A stretch of 64,000 nt of DNA from NCBI RefSeq assembly GCF_949987515.2, contig NC_082694.2, positions 14,439,958-14,503,957 on the forward strand. Direction: 5' to 3'. The position numbers and the translations under genes were made by a program. The DNA is from Delphinus delphis. Taxonomy: Eukaryota; Chordata; Mammalia; Artiodactyla; Delphinidae. Below, in pieces: positions 38,020 to 49,279 of this stretch (position 1 is its first letter; every line of letters begins with the position of its first letter). Under the pieces are notes generated by a model, which did not search any database, had not been told where the DNA came from, and saw nothing but the letters and a program-made list of their open reading frames with translations.

Positions 38020-38294
38020 TGTTTTTTGATTTTTATTTTTTATTGAAGTATAGTTGATTTACAATGTTTCAGGTGTACAGCAAAGTGATTCAGTTATACA
38101 TATATATATTATTTTTCAGATTCTTTGCCATTATAGGTTATTATAAGACATTGCATATAGTTCCCTGTGCTATACAGTAGTAGGTCCTTGTTATCTATTT
38201 TATACGTAGTAGTCTGTATCTGTGAATCCCAAATTCCAAATTTAGCCCTCTCTCCCCTTTTCCCTTCGGTAACCATGAATTTGTTTTCTATGTA
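38020..38294 (-). mobile_element. L1 3' end, minus strand
   Basis: TTTTATTGAAGTATAGTTGA, CAGGTGTACAGCAAAGTGATTC and CCCTGTGCTATACAGTAG in reversed L1 3' UTR order. It is cut by the SINE that follows. Confidence 0.85.
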
Positions 38295-38303
38295 CACAAT
38301 GTA

Positions 38304-38498
38304 TTTTTTTTAAGATTTTTTTTTGATGTGGACCATTTTTAAAGTCTTTATTGAATTTGTTACAATATCGCTTCTGTTTTATGTTTTGGTTTTTTGGCCA
38401 TGAGGCATGTGGGATCTTAGCTCCCCGACCAGGGATCAAACCTGTACCCCCTGCATTGGAAGGCGAAGTCTTAACCACTGGACCGCCAGGGAAGTCCC
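38304..38498 (-). mobile_element. tRNA-derived SINE, minus strand, with 9-bp target-site duplication
   Basis: T-rich left end, TTTAAAGTCTTTATTGAATT, then GATCTTAGCTCCCCGACCAG and CTGGACCGCCAGGGAAGTCC. CACAATGTA flanks it at 38295-38303 and 38499-38507. Confidence 0.92.
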
Positions 38499-38519
38499 CA
38501 CAATGTAGTTTTATTTATT

Positions 38520-38680
38520 TATTTTTTTAACTCTTTATTTTATATTGGAGTATAGCCGATTAACAATGTCGTAATAGTTTCAGGTGCACAGCAAGGGGAC
38601 TCAGCCATACATATACATGTATGCATTCTCCCCCAAACTCCCCTCCCATCCAGGCTGCCACATAACATCCCACAGCGTAT
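38520..38680 (-). mobile_element. L1 3' end, minus strand, second unit
   Basis: TTTATATTGGAGTATAGCCG and TTTCAGGTGCACAGCAAGGG is a second reversed L1 3' terminus, of a different subtype from the one at 38020. Confidence 0.75.
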
Positions 38681-38993
38681 TTTTTTTAACTTATTTATTT
38701 TATTTTTGGCTGTGCTGAGTCTTTGTTGCTGTGCGCGGGCTTTCTCTAGCTGCGGCGAGTGGGGTCTACTCTTCGTTTCGGTGCGCGGGCTTCTCATTGC
38801 GGTGGCTTCTCTTGTCGCGGAGCACGGTCTCTAGGCGCACGGGCTTCAGTAGTAGTGGCGTGCAGCCTCAGTAGTTGTGGCACACGGGCTTAGCTGCTCC
38901 GCAGCATGTGGGATCTTCCCGGACCAGGGCTTAAACCCGTGTCCCCTGCATTGGCAGGTGGATTCTTAACCACTGAACCACCAGGGAAATCCC
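38681..38993 (-). mobile_element. CHR SINE, long form, minus strand
   Basis: A/T-rich left end, TTTTGGCTGTGCTGAGTC, GCGGGCTTCTCATTGCGG, GCATGTGGGATCTTCCCGG and right end CCACCAGGGAAATCCC, the reverse of a full-length CHR of about 300 nt. Confidence 0.9.
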
Positions 38994-41900
38994 GGCTCCA
39001 CTTTTAAAAGAGAGAATCTGGAAGGTGACCTAACAGAGGCTGCCAGTTATATCTGTGGGGTAGAATTGTATGAATGTTTTCTTTGCCTCTTCTCTTTGCT
39101 TTGCTATATCCTAAATTTTCTCTAAAAAGACACATGACTTTGAAAATAATGTTTTTCAGGCTGTAACTATTTAAAACATAACTATTTTAAACATACAGAA
39201 CTTCACACTCACACGTTGGCTCTGAACATCACAGATCCACCCTCTCTAGCCACCCTGAGGATTTCACATCTCTGAGTCCATGACTGTCAGAAAGGCATCT
39301 TACCCTCCAAACTGAGCTCCACAACAGCATTCCCTGCAGCTGCAAGATCTCCTCGAGAGGAAAAAAATCATCATCACATAACAAACAATAAAAAGAAATC
39401 TCAAATTTATACATCTATTTTTTAAAGTTGTCCATGGGTCTGACCACACGCGCACACACATTTCTACTTGTTTTCAGAGAAGGGTGGTCTGCCTCCAATC
39501 TCACTAGAAGTTTAAAGTAACCAGATGACCCACACTTTCACGCACTGTTTACTGACATTCGATTCAACCTCAATGGCCAGCCACCATCTCCACTTATTAG
39601 GCACTTATTATGGGCTTGGTACCGTCCTGTTTTACCTGCACTGTCTCAACTAACCCCTCATGCACATATGCATTCTTGCTATTTTATAAGCAGGATGCTA
39701 AGCCCAAGCTCCAACAAGTGCCCGGGGTTGGAAAGCAAAAGGCAGAGACAGGAATACCACCACCCAGTGATACCTGGTGAGATGTCCTCTTCACACCCCA
39801 ACCCGTGAGGACTGGAGCAAGACCAGTTGAATCTTGGGTCCTGCACAAGCTTACCTGGTCTTCTCACCATACAAAACCCCACAGTTCATGATCCCTGCAT
39901 ATAACACATCCCGTGGGCTCTTTCCCTACTCTTCCTGTGGCTGGAGCAAACTGCAACTAAAATTCGAAAACCTTTGCAATTGGTAAAATCCTATCTTTTA
40001 GAGTTATAGAGCTCTATGTTGGGAAAGGAACTTAAAGCCTATCTGATTCAGTTTCCAAAATAAGACTTCAACACCCTTTACTACAACCTTGCCAAGAGCT
40101 CGGCCCTCATCCCCGCATTTAAATACCTCCTGTGACATGGAACTCACATTCTCTGGGCAACCCAGTTCGCAGTTAACTAATTCCACTCGAAAATGTTTTT
40201 CTCAAAGGAAGTCCCTGCAAACTTCCAAGAACCGCTCAAAAGCAAGTCTACTCAATGACTGATACTTGACGGCAGTTCTGAATCACGAATGCACCAAGTT
40301 GACCTTTTTGCTGCCATAAAATTCACAGGGAGGGGAGTTTGGGGGAGAATGGATACATGTATATGTATGGCTGACACTATATATCAGGAATAATCTTGAA
40401 CCAGCTCTCCTGGTTTTCAGGAAGTGGGTATTTTTAATTGCCACTCTTCACACCCAGCAGTGACACAGTAAGGTACCCATACAGAGAAGGTTAAGAGGGT
40501 GAGTTGGGGTTCCTTCCATGTGACAGGGCTCAGGCGATGCCCCCAGATGTACCGCCACCCTTCCTGGGTTCATCCGCTTTCCCAGCACATCTGTTGGTGT
40601 TCCCCTTGCCCAGAACCACTGCAACTTTCAATGGTATCACTATGAATTGAGCAGTGGTTCCTGTTCCCTCTTCATTTACAAACCCACACATCACAGATTC
40701 TCTGACTATTCCATTGTTTGCGAGAAAGTCACCACTTTAGGGTTGCTGTTTGTTTTGTTTATTGGGAGGAGCGCACTGGCTTTATACCTCCCTCACCCTG
40801 CCACCCCGCCAGGTGGTGTCGCTGGTTAAGCAGGGGACAGTGTGACCTTCACTCCCCTGGCCCAGATGGACTCCTCCGAGAGCAAATGCTCCCCACAAGA
40901 CCGCACTTCCTCCCAGGGTTTCAAGGGCATATCAATACAAGAAAAATGAGACTTTCTAAAAAACCACCTAAAAACACGGGTGCCTCAGTCTGCTGGGTCT
41001 ACAGATCTATCAGAGTTTGGGGGCACTGTCTTGGATGTTCTCCTCCAAGAGCTCCAGCCGGCGATGTCCACACATTCGGGTACGTGCTCCCCTTCATGAC
41101 CAAATGGTGTCCCGTCCCTGAGAACAGGGTCACGGCTGCTCTCCTCGGTGCATCTCTGGGGGTGGCTGACAGACACCTGCTGAGTCACTGGGCCTGATAC
41201 AGTCAGGTAAGGGCGGTAAAGGGTGACCGTGGATGGGCAGGAGATAAGCCGACCAGGAAGGAGGTGGTCCTTTCTGGAAAGCTCCCACGCCTTGGTGACG
41301 GTCTGTTGAGTACTCAGACTTGGAGGTGGTACCAAGAACGGGTCTCAGCAGTTTTCTTCTCCCTTGTATGTTCTGTTGGTTTCTTGCCAGAGGTGTCTGG
41401 CCCATGGGCATCAGCCAGTCGGAGGCTGAGCTGGCGGGAGCCCAGGCTCCCAGGGCAGGGTCTCCCCCAGGGCCTCAGGGCACCATCCACTAGCAGAAGT
41501 GCCGAGTGGTATCTGCCAGGGCTGCCGTTCGGACTTCAGCGTGATCACAGCAACCGCAAGCCAGCCACAGGCCTCTGTCTTTGCGTGCCTGGGGTCTGCT
41601 GCAACAGCTGGGGACTCTGAGGCTGCCCTTCAGATGAGGTCAGATTAAAACGTGCAAGAATTCCTGTACTCTGGACTCTTTCCCAAGGGAAGTTGAAGGG
41701 AATGGCCCAAGGAGGGGTTGGGGGGACACCTGAGGCAGGCAATTGACACCCATGAGCAAGGGGAGTCAGGCAGAACTGCTGCCACCCTGGATCCCACCCG
41801 CACACCTGCCCCTTTTATGTGGGGACGTTATATAGGGCGGCCCCCCTCCAGCAGCTGTTTGGGCTGAGGAACAATTTCCCTTACAAGCACAGATGCAGTG

Positions 41901-43360
41901 TCTCTGTTCTGACCTCTGTGGAAGGCCCACAGACACCTTGGTACCTTGGGAGGTCAAAACCGACAGGGCCCAAAGAAACTGCTCAGACCTTTGAAACCCA
42001 GTCTGGAGATCAGTCTCAAGAAAGGTTACTCTTGGTGTTATTCGAATTGTTTAACAGCATTGTTTGTGGACTTTAGAAATTATCGAAACAATGTAAATGA
42101 TTGACAGTAAGAGGAAATTTTCATAAATTGTGGTCCATTTACTTGGCAGACAATTATTCAACGCTCAACAATGACAAATATCTTGTAAGAGGCTCAGAGA
42201 ATGTTTATGCAAATAAGAAATGGAAAAACAGGACATAACGTTGCATTTACAGTAAGTAAGGTCTAGACGAGGCTTTAGGAAAGAAGCAGAAGAAAGCACA
42301 CCTAAGTGTGCTCTGAAGAGTCTAGAATCTTCTTTTCATCTTCTGTGGTGGGCCTTGCTCCCCCTTCCTCTCCCCTCCTCCCCCCACAGGCCTCCCTCTG
42401 TCTTCCCCAGGCCCAGTGGAGTGATGAAACCTCCCTCCCCCAGGACCCTGGGAGGGAATGAGGGAGAGGATGCGGGGGCATAGGACTCTTTTTTTTTTTC
42501 TCTTTTCATTCGCTCTTTCATGCAATCACTTATTCAGTCTTCACTCACTTGCTCTTTGACCTTGGGCGGCAGCTTCTGGTCCCTATGCCTGTTTTCACTC
42601 CTACAAATTTAGAGATAACAATCGCCTGCCTGCCGTACCGCAGGCACTGTACCCACAGCCGCCCAGCCGTAAACCAAGATGCAGAGCAAAGTGGCAGTTC
42701 CGGGCTTGGGCAGTGCTGGGTGAGAGGCTGCACTGACCTGTGCCTCGGCCTTGGTGTCTGGGAAACAGGGCTCCCTGGCACCTGGCCCGGGAGGTCGTGC
42801 GGGTACAGAGTGTGGTAGAGTCAGCAGCCCGCACGAGATACTGGCGTTTGTTCCTGCTCTTGGCTGTGCACTTGGCCAAGCCCCGGGCACTTCTTCCTCT
42901 CAACCGGGCGAGAGAAGCAGGTCTTCCACACCTTCCGCCACACCTAAAATACACTCCTCAGCCCCCGGGCCTGCCATCTCCCTCAGGACTCCTGCACGCG
43001 CGCTCACTCACACACACACACACACACACACTCACCCTGCGCAAAGACCCCTTCATCCTCATACTCTGTGTTCCCCTCCCTCTGCCCGGACCCCCCAGGG
43101 CTCCTCCTCGACTCCCTCCAGGACCCCTCCTCCACTCATCCGACAACACTTAGGTTTTCCAGAAAGCCTCCTGCGGTTCTCCGTCACCACACTCAGCGTA
43201 CTTCTGAGGCTGTGTCCTTCTTTCTCTGTTTTCCCTTGTTCTCTCTGCGCCACTGCCCCAGAGACTGACCACGTGCGTTTCTTGAGCGTTGCTGAACCCT
43301 CTGCCTAGCACTGTAATATTGGCATAAATGAGCAAATACACATTACGTTTAAAATGAAAA
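38994..43360. other. Intergenic, mostly unique
   Basis: A MIR-like reversed fragment at about 39590-39740 (CACTTATTATGGGCTTGGTACC) and a (CA)n at about 43010-43031 are the only recognised repeats. A TATATAGGGCGG stretch at 41829 looks TATA-like but no gene structure follows. Several overlapping open frames (for example 40718-41197 and 42751-43308) have no recognisable domain. Confidence 0.45.
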
Positions 43361-43399
43361 TAAATCGGGGGCTTGGTCCTTATCGTTAGAGAGCTTTAA

Positions 43400-43690
43400 A
43401 AATGATGGTGGAAAAGATAAATATTATATGATTCCACATAGAAGAGGTTCCTAGAGTAGTCACATGCATGGAGACAGAACGTAGAATGTTGGTGGGGGGA
43501 GAGTTAGTTTTTGATGGGAATGTGAGAAAGTTAGTTTTTGATGGGAATGTGAGAAAGTTCTGGAGTTGGATGCCACTGATATTGCAATGTGAATGTGCCT
43601 GCTGCCACTGAACTGTACACTGATTCAAATGGCAAATTCTATGTTATATACATTTTGCCACAGTTTTTGAAAATTTTAATAGTTGTGGGA
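43400..43690 (+). mobile_element. L1 3' UTR fragment with internal 27-bp tandem duplication
   Basis: ATGATTCCACATAGAAGAGG, GAACGTAGAATGTTGGTGGG and ACACTGATTCAAATGGCAAA follow an L1M 3' UTR. A 27-bp unit starting GTTAGTTTTTGATGGGAATG is exactly repeated at 43503-43529 and 43530-43556. Confidence 0.7.
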
Positions 43691-43767
43691 AAGACATAAA
43701 CATACTAAACTGGAAAATTATGAGACGACATAGGAATACACAACACAAACAATATGGAACAGAAAGC

Positions 43768-43768
<1 letters not shown>

Positions 43769-43818
<50 letters not shown>
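43769..43818 (+). repeat. (AC)n microsatellite
   Basis: About 25 uninterrupted AC units. Confidence 0.97.
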
Positions 43819-43820
<2 letters not shown>

Positions 43821-44149
43821 CTTGATTCAGCCCCAGAAAGACAGAAGCCGAGTTCTGAAGGCTGTTTCCGGGCAGAGTGCGGCTCTGCAGTGAGCACTGC
43901 TCCCCGGCAAGGGAAGTGAGTTATTTTTAAGTCTTCCATTTGTAAAAGTAATAGAATCGTGGTAATACACATCGCAGAAACTTAGAAACTAGAAAAAAGA
44001 GTGAGGAAAAAGCATCTTGATGTATTTTCACCTAATGTTTTTAAACATTTTTAGTTGTAATCATGCTGAGTGTATATTTTTATTAAGTATACTATAAGCA
44101 TTTTTCTTGTTCTTACACAGTTTTCATAATTACAACAATTCATAATTTT

Positions 44150-44317
44150 TTTAAAAGATTTATTTGGTTGAACCGGCTCTTACACGGCAGGTGGGCTCCT
44201 TAGTTGCACGGCATGCGGCATGCATGTGGGATCTAGTTCCCTGACCATGGATCGAACCCGGGCCCGCTGCATTGGGAGCGTAGACTCTTAGCCACTGTGC
44301 CACCAGGGAGGTCCCAT
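44150..44317 (-). mobile_element. tRNA-derived SINE, minus strand, with target-site duplication
   Basis: TTTAAAAGATTTATTTGG, GATCTAGTTCCCTGACCATG and TTAGCCACTGTGCCACCAGG. The 14-bp repeat CAATTCAT(A/G)ATTTT flanks it (44136-44149 and 44318-44331), with one mismatch. Confidence 0.9.
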
Positions 44318-44674
44318 CAATTCATGATTTTAATGTTTAAGATTGTATTGAGTGGATTATCATAGTTTACTTAAATGACCCTTTATTTCTGAACATTTCA
44401 ATTGCTTTCAACCATTAACATCTCTGTTCATACCCTACTGTGACAAGTCTAAGATTACATCCACTGGAGAAATTTTCCAGAACATACGGGTACAAATATT
44501 TTTGTAGCTTTTAACACTTGGTTTCAAATTGCTTTCCAGGCCATCAGCAAGTACCAGTTCTACACCACTTTCACCCACAATAAAAAAGGTATCACTTTTT
44601 TATCGCCCTGCTGGGTTATAGGTGGGAAATACTTTTTCAGTGTTGGTATGATTCTGTATTAGGAGATTGCCACA

Positions 44675-45840
44675 TTTTTTCAAAGACTTTGTATTTTTAG
44701 AGCAATTTTAGGTTCACGGCAAAATTGAAAACGTTCAGGGACTTCCCATATACTCCCTGCCCCCAGATATGTATATCCTCTCCCCTTATCCACATCCCCC
44801 ATCAGTGGTACATTTGTTACAATTGATGAACAACACATCATTATCATCCAAAGTCCATAGTTTACATTAAGGTTCACTCTTGGTGTTGTACATTCTATAG
44901 GTTTGGACAGATGTAATGGCACGTATCCATCATTATAACGTCATGCAGAGTAGTTTCACTGCCCTAAAAATCCTCTGTGCTCCACCTGTCCATCTCTCCC
45001 TCCCCTTAACCCCTGCCAACCACTAGTCTTTCTGCTGTGTCTATAGCTCTGCCTTTTCCAGATGTCATATAGATGGAATCTTCTCACACTGGCTTCTTTC
45101 ACTTAGTAATATGCATTTACGTCTCCTCCGTGTCTTTCCATGGCTTGATAGCTCATTTCTTTTTAGCACTCAATAGATTCCCTTGTCTGGATGTACCACA
45201 CTTTATTTATCCATTCACCTACCGGAGGACATCTTAGTGCTTCCAATTTGGCAATTGTGAATAAAGCTGCTATAAACATCTCTGTGCAGTTTTTTGTGTG
45301 GACGTGAGTCTTCAACTCCTTTGGGTAAATACCAGCAGTATGACTGCTGGATCATACGATAAGAGTATGTTTAGTTTTGAAAGAAACTGGGAAACTGTTT
45401 TCCAAAGTGGCTGCGCCGTTTTGCGTTCCCACCAGCAACGAGTGAGAGTTCCTGCTGCTGCGCGTCCTTGCCAGCATGTGATGTTGCCAGTGTTTTGGAT
45501 TTTGGTCATTCGAATAGGTGTGTGGTGGTAACTCGTTGTTTTAATTCGCGTTGCCCTAATAACGTATGATGTGGAGCATCTTCTCTTATGCTAGATTGCC
45601 ATTTTCCTATACCCTTGGATGAGGTGTCTGTTAAGCTCGTGGCCCTTATTTTAATCAGGTTGTTTGTTTTCTTATTGTTGAGTTTTAAAAGTACTTTGTG
45701 TAATTTGGATAACAGTCCTTTATCAGATGCATCTTTTGCAAATAGTTCTTCCGGTCTGTGGCTTGTCTTATCACTCTCTTGACATTGTCTTAGCAGAGCT
45801 GAAGTTTTTAACTTTAACGAAGTCCATCTTATCGTGACCT
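44675..45840 (-). mobile_element. Old L1 3' region, minus strand
   Basis: TTTTAGGTTCACGGCAAAATTG, CATCATTATCATCCAAAGTCC, GCTATAAACATCTCTGTGC and TTTGGGTAAATACCAGCAG in the reversed order of an L1M 3' UTR plus ORF2 C-terminus. The minus strand encodes TAQPLWKTVSQFLSKLNILLSYD. Confidence 0.85.
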
Positions 45841-46619
45841 AGAAAAATGCAACATTTTAAAACTCTGTGTTTCCCAAGTGGAACAGCTTCCCTTGTAGTA
45901 CACAGACCTTCCTGCTGTGTTTATAGACCTAAAGCATAGGGCTTATGCTAGAAACACTGCAGGAACTCAAAGCCCTAGGGAGGGTACCTGGTTTACTCCA
46001 CCCTGTGCCTGGAGGCAAGTTAGGGCAGGATTATTTGGAAGCGGTAACGTAAGTACAGGGTTACACTGAGTTGCTTGAGGAGACAGCAAGACAGGCTTCA
46101 CTGAGGTCCTTGGGCAGAGACCCCTCATCCAGGCGTATAGACAATCCAGAACCTGAAAGCAGTGCAGTAGCTGTCCAAAATGAGAGAGAAGCAGAGCTGG
46201 AAAAGGCAAAAAGATAAAGAAGGCAAGATGGGATGGAGCTCAGGCATTAGCAGTGGGAAGAGCAGGGTGCAGGAAGCAAGGGGCATAGAACGAGCGCATC
46301 CCCCCACAAGGGGACTCTGCCTTTGGAGAAGGTTGGTTACAGTGGGGCTTTCCCCCGCTGCGGCAGGGTCTTGCTAAAAGTGAAACTGGGATTTTCCAAG
46401 GGTTCTGAAGGGGTTTGCCCTGGGAAGGAAGATGTTCCACTTGGGGGTCCACACTGGCTTAAAAACAATCCTCCAGCTTTCGTTTACCAAGCCCTGCGGG
46501 AGTGACCCCAACTCACCCTGCATCTCAGCGTGGGCCGGGGCATGAAGGACCCCCAGTGTGGCTCAGCTCAAGTGCGCAAGGACTAGACCCCAGCTGCTTC
46601 CTCACCACAAGATGAAGAA
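45841..46619. other. Intergenic, nothing recognised
   Basis: No repeat end or exon recognised between the L1 and the following MIR. Confidence 0.4.
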
Positions 46620-46830
46620 GAGTAATAAAGCTCCCATCTGCTGAGTGCCTCCCAGGCGCCAGCACGATGCTGGGATCTGTGCGTTCCTTTTCTTCTTTAC
46701 TTTCCTAACAGCCTTATTTAAAGTAGGTATTAGTGAGGAGACTGAGGCTCAGAGAGGTTCCCCAGCATGATCGAAATCACACAGCATTTAATGAATTGGA
46801 GCAGTACGATGGAACACCTAGCTCCAACGC
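46620..46830 (-). repeat. MIR-like SINE, reverse
   Basis: CATCTGCTGAGTGCCTCCC, GGAGACTGAGGCTCAGAGAGG and GATCGAAATCACACAGCA in reversed MIR order. Confidence 0.65.
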
Positions 46831-47084
46831 CTTACCCACTCTCCACTTATCCCAGAAATAGCCCAGCCGCTCCATAAGACTTTCAGGGGCAGCAAGCAGG
46901 TGAGTTTGGAGAAAAACTTGCGAGAAGCCTGTGTAACCTGATAAAAGTCTGAGTTATTGGATTATTTGAGAATAAAGTTGGTCTTTTCAAATCAACTAAC
47001 TCCAGCTATACAGCGTGGTTCAGGAAAAGAGGTGAGGCTGGAGGAGGGGTGGTCGGAGCTCTTGGGGCAGACAGAATGTCTCAG

Positions 47085-47152
47085 TGGTTGGGACAGAGGC
47101 TGGCGTCTGGCAGACTTGGGCTGCTGTGTGACCCTGGGCAAGTGATCCTGGT
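47085..47152 (+). repeat. MIR SINE fragment
   Basis: GGCTGCTGTGTGACCCTGGGCAAGTGATC is the MIR core. Confidence 0.6.
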
Positions 47153-47154
47153 TA

Positions 47155-48165
47155 TTTTCCCCCCAGTTTTATTGAGAGATAATTGACAAAATACCTTATT
47201 AGTTTACAGTGTACAATATAATGATTTGATATATACATATTGTGAAATGTCTACCACACTAAGTCTAGTTAATGTCCCTCATTTCACATAGTTACAATTT
47301 TTTTTCGCATTATAAGGACTTTTAAGACCTACTTTCTTAACAACTTTCAAATATACAATACAGTGTTGCCAACTACAGTCACCGTGCTGTACATTACACA
47401 CCTGGAACTCATTTATCTTATAACTGGACGTTTATACCTTTTGATCCCCATCACCCAACCCCGCCCCCCCATCTTTTCTCTGTTTCTCTGTGTTCAGTTT
47501 TTTTAGATTCCACATATAAAGGAGATCATACAGCATTTATCATTGTCCGTCTGACTCATTGCACTCAGTTAATGCCCTCAAGGTCCATCCATGCTGTGGC
47601 AAATGGCAGGATGTGGCTGAACAATACTCCATTGTTTATATACATATTTTCTTTAACCATCCATTCATCTATGGACTTTTAACTTGTTTCCATATCCCGA
47701 CTATTGTCGATACTGCTGCAGTGAACATGGGGATGCCGATCTCTCTTCAAGACAGTGATTTCATTTCCTTTGGAGCAATACTCAGAAGTGGAATTGCCAT
47801 ATCATATGGTAGCTCTATTTTTAATTCTATTTTTAATTCTTTACATTCCCACCAACAGTGCACAAGGGTTCCTTTTTCTCCAGACACCCTCCACAACATT
47901 TGTCATCTCCTGTCTTTTAGGTAATAGCCATTCTAACAGGTGTGAGGTGGTACCTCATCGTGGTTTTGATGTGCATTTCCCTGATGAATAGTAATGCTGA
48001 GCACCTTTTCAGGTACCAATTGGCCATTTGTATGTCTTCTTTGAAAAAGTGTCTGTTCAGTTCCTCTGCCTATTTTTTAATAGGATTGTTCGATTTTTTT
48101 GCTATTGAGTTGTATGAGTTGTTTATATATTTTGGATATTAACCCCTTCTCAGATACATGATTTC
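47155..48165 (-). mobile_element. Old L1 3' region, minus strand
   Basis: CAGTTTTATTGAGAGATAATTG, CTGTACATTACACACCTGGAAC, CATTCTAACAGGTGTGAGG and GAGTTGTATGAGTTGTTTATA follow a reversed L1M 3' UTR and ORF2. Confidence 0.88.
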
Positions 48166-48358
48166 CCTGGCTATTTTTGAACGGCCTAAATCCCACCCCG
48201 ACTTAAGGCCAGGAAACAGATGTTTCATTAACCTTGCGAATTCCAGTACTTCAGACTGTGCCTGGGACACAGCAGGTACTTGTTATATGTAATTATTCTA
48301 TAAAAAACTTCAAAAGAGGACAGAGTCTTTGAATTTTTGCTTTAAATTGCATAATATG

Positions 48359-49088
48359 TCTTAGATTCCATACATATGTGTTAGCATATGGTATTTGTCT
48401 TTCTCTTTCTGACTTACTTCACTCTGTATGACAGACTCTAGGTCCATCCACCTCACTACAAATAACTCAATTTCGTTTCTTTTTATGGCTGAGTAGTATT
48501 CCATTGTATACATGTGCCACATCTCCTTTATCCATTCATCTGTTGATGGACACGTAGGTTGCTTCCATGTCCTGGCTATTGGAAATAGAGCTGCAATGAA
48601 CATATTGGTACATGACTCTTTTTGAATTATGGTTTGCTCAGGGTATAAGTCAGAAAGAGAAAAACAAATACCGTATGCTAACACATATATATGGAATCTA
48701 AGAAAAAAAATATCATGAAGAACCTAGGGGTAAGACGGGAATAAAGACACAGACCTACTAGAGAATGGACTTGAGGATATGGGGAGGGGGAAGGGTAAGC
48801 TGTGACAAAGTGAGAGAGTGGCATGGACATATATACACTACCAAACTTAAAATAGATAGCTAGTGGTAAGCAGCCGCATAACACAGGGAGATCAGCTCGG
48901 TGGTTTGTGACCACCTAGAGGGGTGGGATAGGGAGGGTGGGAGGGAGGGAGACGCAAGAGGGAAGAGATATGGGAACATATGTATATGTATAACTGATTC
49001 ACTTTGTTATAAAGCAGAAACTAACACACCATTGTAAAGCAATTATACTCCAATAAAGATGTAAAAAAATTAAAAAATAAAAAATAAA
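48359..49088. mobile_element. Internally inverted L1 derivative, copy B, with 16-bp target-site duplication
   Basis: The left part (to about 48647) is L1 in minus orientation: a 3' UTR piece, then ORF2 C-terminus. At GCTCAGGGTATAAGTCAGAA (about 48637-48656) it switches to + strand 3' UTR, ending in AATAAAGATG and an A-rich tail. The first ~58 nt of the left part are the reverse complement of about 48650-48708, so the unit can fold into a hairpin with a ~230-nt loop. TAAATTGCATAATATG flanks the whole (48343-48358 and 49089-49104). Confidence 0.93.
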
Positions 49089-49279
49089 TAAATTGCATAA
49101 TATGCCAAATAAAAGCACTGAAAGTCATACCATAAATGCCCAGGGACCCTTGTCAGAGTTAGAAACTTTAACATTTTTCCAGTTTGCTTCAGTTTTTTAT
49201 TTCAAGAAATAAATGTTCATACTTACGTCACCCTCATTCCTTCCTCCACTACTGCCCAGAGATTGTCAGAGTATAAAAA

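Noticed and set aside
40718..41197. 159-residue plus-strand frame
   Set aside because: No recognisable domain, and competing frames exist on both strands.
41829..41840. TATATAGGGCGG as a core promoter
   Set aside because: No downstream exon, CpG island or conserved start context; TATA-like words are frequent.
42751..43308. 185-residue plus-strand frame
   Set aside because: It contains a THTHTH run from the (CA)n and overlaps two other equally long frames; no domain.
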